A stretch of 18,462 bases of DNA from Pseudomonadota bacterium (GTDB taxonomy: Bacteria; Pseudomonadota; Alphaproteobacteria; Rhizobiales; Xanthobacteraceae), in NCBI GenBank assembly GCA_023414975.1, contig JAEZMI010000119.1, forward strand, positions 1 to 18,462, written 5' to 3'. Below are positions 16,773-18,462 of the stretch, piece by piece. The notes beneath the pieces are model-generated. The model worked only from the letters and a program-made list of their open reading frames with translations. It was not told the DNA's origin and did not search any database. Both the position numbers and the translations under genes were made by a program. Position 1 is the first letter of the stretch; every line of letters starts with the position of its first letter.

Positions 16773-16805
16773 CGCAATAACGATTTTGTGCAGGGCGCAA
16801 TAACG
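16773..16805 (+). repeat. 10-bp direct repeat CGCAATAACG upstream of the sigma-54 promoter
   Basis: CGCAATAACG occurs at 16773-16782 and again at 16796-16805, 23 bases start to start, about two helical turns. The second copy ends two bases before the -24 box. The repeats may bind an additional factor on one DNA face; no known consensus is recognised. An AT-rich stretch at 16756-16765 just upstream could aid DNA bending. Confidence 0.4.
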
Positions 16806-16806
16806 C

Positions 16807-16822
16807 TGGCACGGCGGGTGCT
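16807..16822 (+). promoter_or_regulatory. Sigma-54 (-24/-12) promoter of the aldehyde dehydrogenase gene
   Basis: TGGCACG (16807-16813) and GTGCT (16818-16822) match the consensus TGGCACG-N4-TTGCW except for one T to G change. The invariant GG (16808-16809) and GC (16820-16821) are separated by exactly ten bases. Transcription should begin near 16832, about 20 bases before the ATG. The divergent enhancer-binding protein gene supports the assignment. Confidence 0.85.
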
Positions 16823-16851
16823 AACTTAACGCACCCACCTGGGAGGAACAT

Positions 16852-18369
<1,518 letters not shown>

Positions 18370-18393
18370 GCGGACGAGCGACCTCGAAACTGC

Positions 18394-18425
18394 AAAGGGC
18401 GGCCTCCGGGCCGCCCTTTCTTTTT
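18394..18425 (+). terminator. Intrinsic terminator after the aldehyde dehydrogenase gene
   Basis: AAAGGGCGGCC (18394-18404) pairs perfectly with GGCCGCCCTTT (18409-18419) around the tetraloop TCCG, followed by CTTTTT. This 11-bp GC-rich stem with a T-run lies 24 bases past the stop and is a strong factor-independent terminator. The remaining bases to 18462 show no gene. Confidence 0.93.
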
Positions 18426-18462
18426 CACTCGCTCCGCAGTCTTATCCGCGAACGGATAGCAT

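Noticed and set aside
15146..16780. 544-codon open frame on the plus strand opposite the sigma-54 activator
   Set aside because: The opposite strand encodes intact AAA+ and Fis domains; this frame has low-complexity composition and no recognisable domain.

Overview
The window is GC-rich chromosomal DNA with tightly packed, mostly bacterial housekeeping genes. A quinone-dependent malate oxidation operon, a glutathione-dependent formaldehyde operon with FrmR, a Pha/Mrp antiporter with fused A and B subunits, and a sigma-54 controlled aldehyde dehydrogenase together point to an alphaproteobacterium of the Hyphomicrobiales, plausibly a Xanthobacteraceae member (Xanthobacter/Ancylobacter/Starkeya type). 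That placement is inference from gene content; no rRNA or other phylogenetic marker is present. I see no tRNA, rRNA, CRISPR array, insertion sequence or phage gene.

Layout. 1-148: window edge with nested GC-rich inverted repeats. 149-358 (-): a 69-residue peptide ending in a double-glycine leader motif and a 12-residue tail, with no maturation or export gene in the window. 359-973: about 600 bases without a convincing gene. 974-4374 (+): fumC, a small cupin gene and mqo, an operon taking fumarate to malate to oxaloacetate with electrons passed to quinone. 4525-5553 (+): a metallo-beta-lactamase-fold hydrolase. 5572-7861 (-): frmR-frmA-fghA, which senses formaldehyde and oxidises it to formate through S-hydroxymethyl- and S-formylglutathione; an FrmR/RcnR-type operator lies in front of frmR. 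7993-8220 (-): a 75-residue XRE regulator. 8309-14369 (+): mrpAB, C, D, E, F and G, a complete multisubunit cation/proton antiporter operon with translationally coupled genes. 14373-14630 (-): a disordered acidic 85-residue hypothetical protein. 14696-16615 (-): an AcoR-like sigma-54 enhancer-binding protein, divergent from 16852-18369 (+), an ExaC/AcoD-type aldehyde dehydrogenase. The last gene is followed by a strong intrinsic terminator.

The most informative regulatory region is 16616-16851. It holds three alternating GTGTYGC half-sites about 150 bp upstream of a GG-N10-GC (-24/-12) promoter, so the activator, its likely binding site, its promoter type and its target can all be read from sequence. 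With the formaldehyde operon this makes the window an aldehyde-handling neighbourhood with two independent control circuits. The least explained element is the orphan double-glycine peptide near the left edge. I found no clear new multi-gene system; the best candidates for unknown biology are that peptide, the cupin between fumC and mqo, and the XRE gene facing the antiporter operon.
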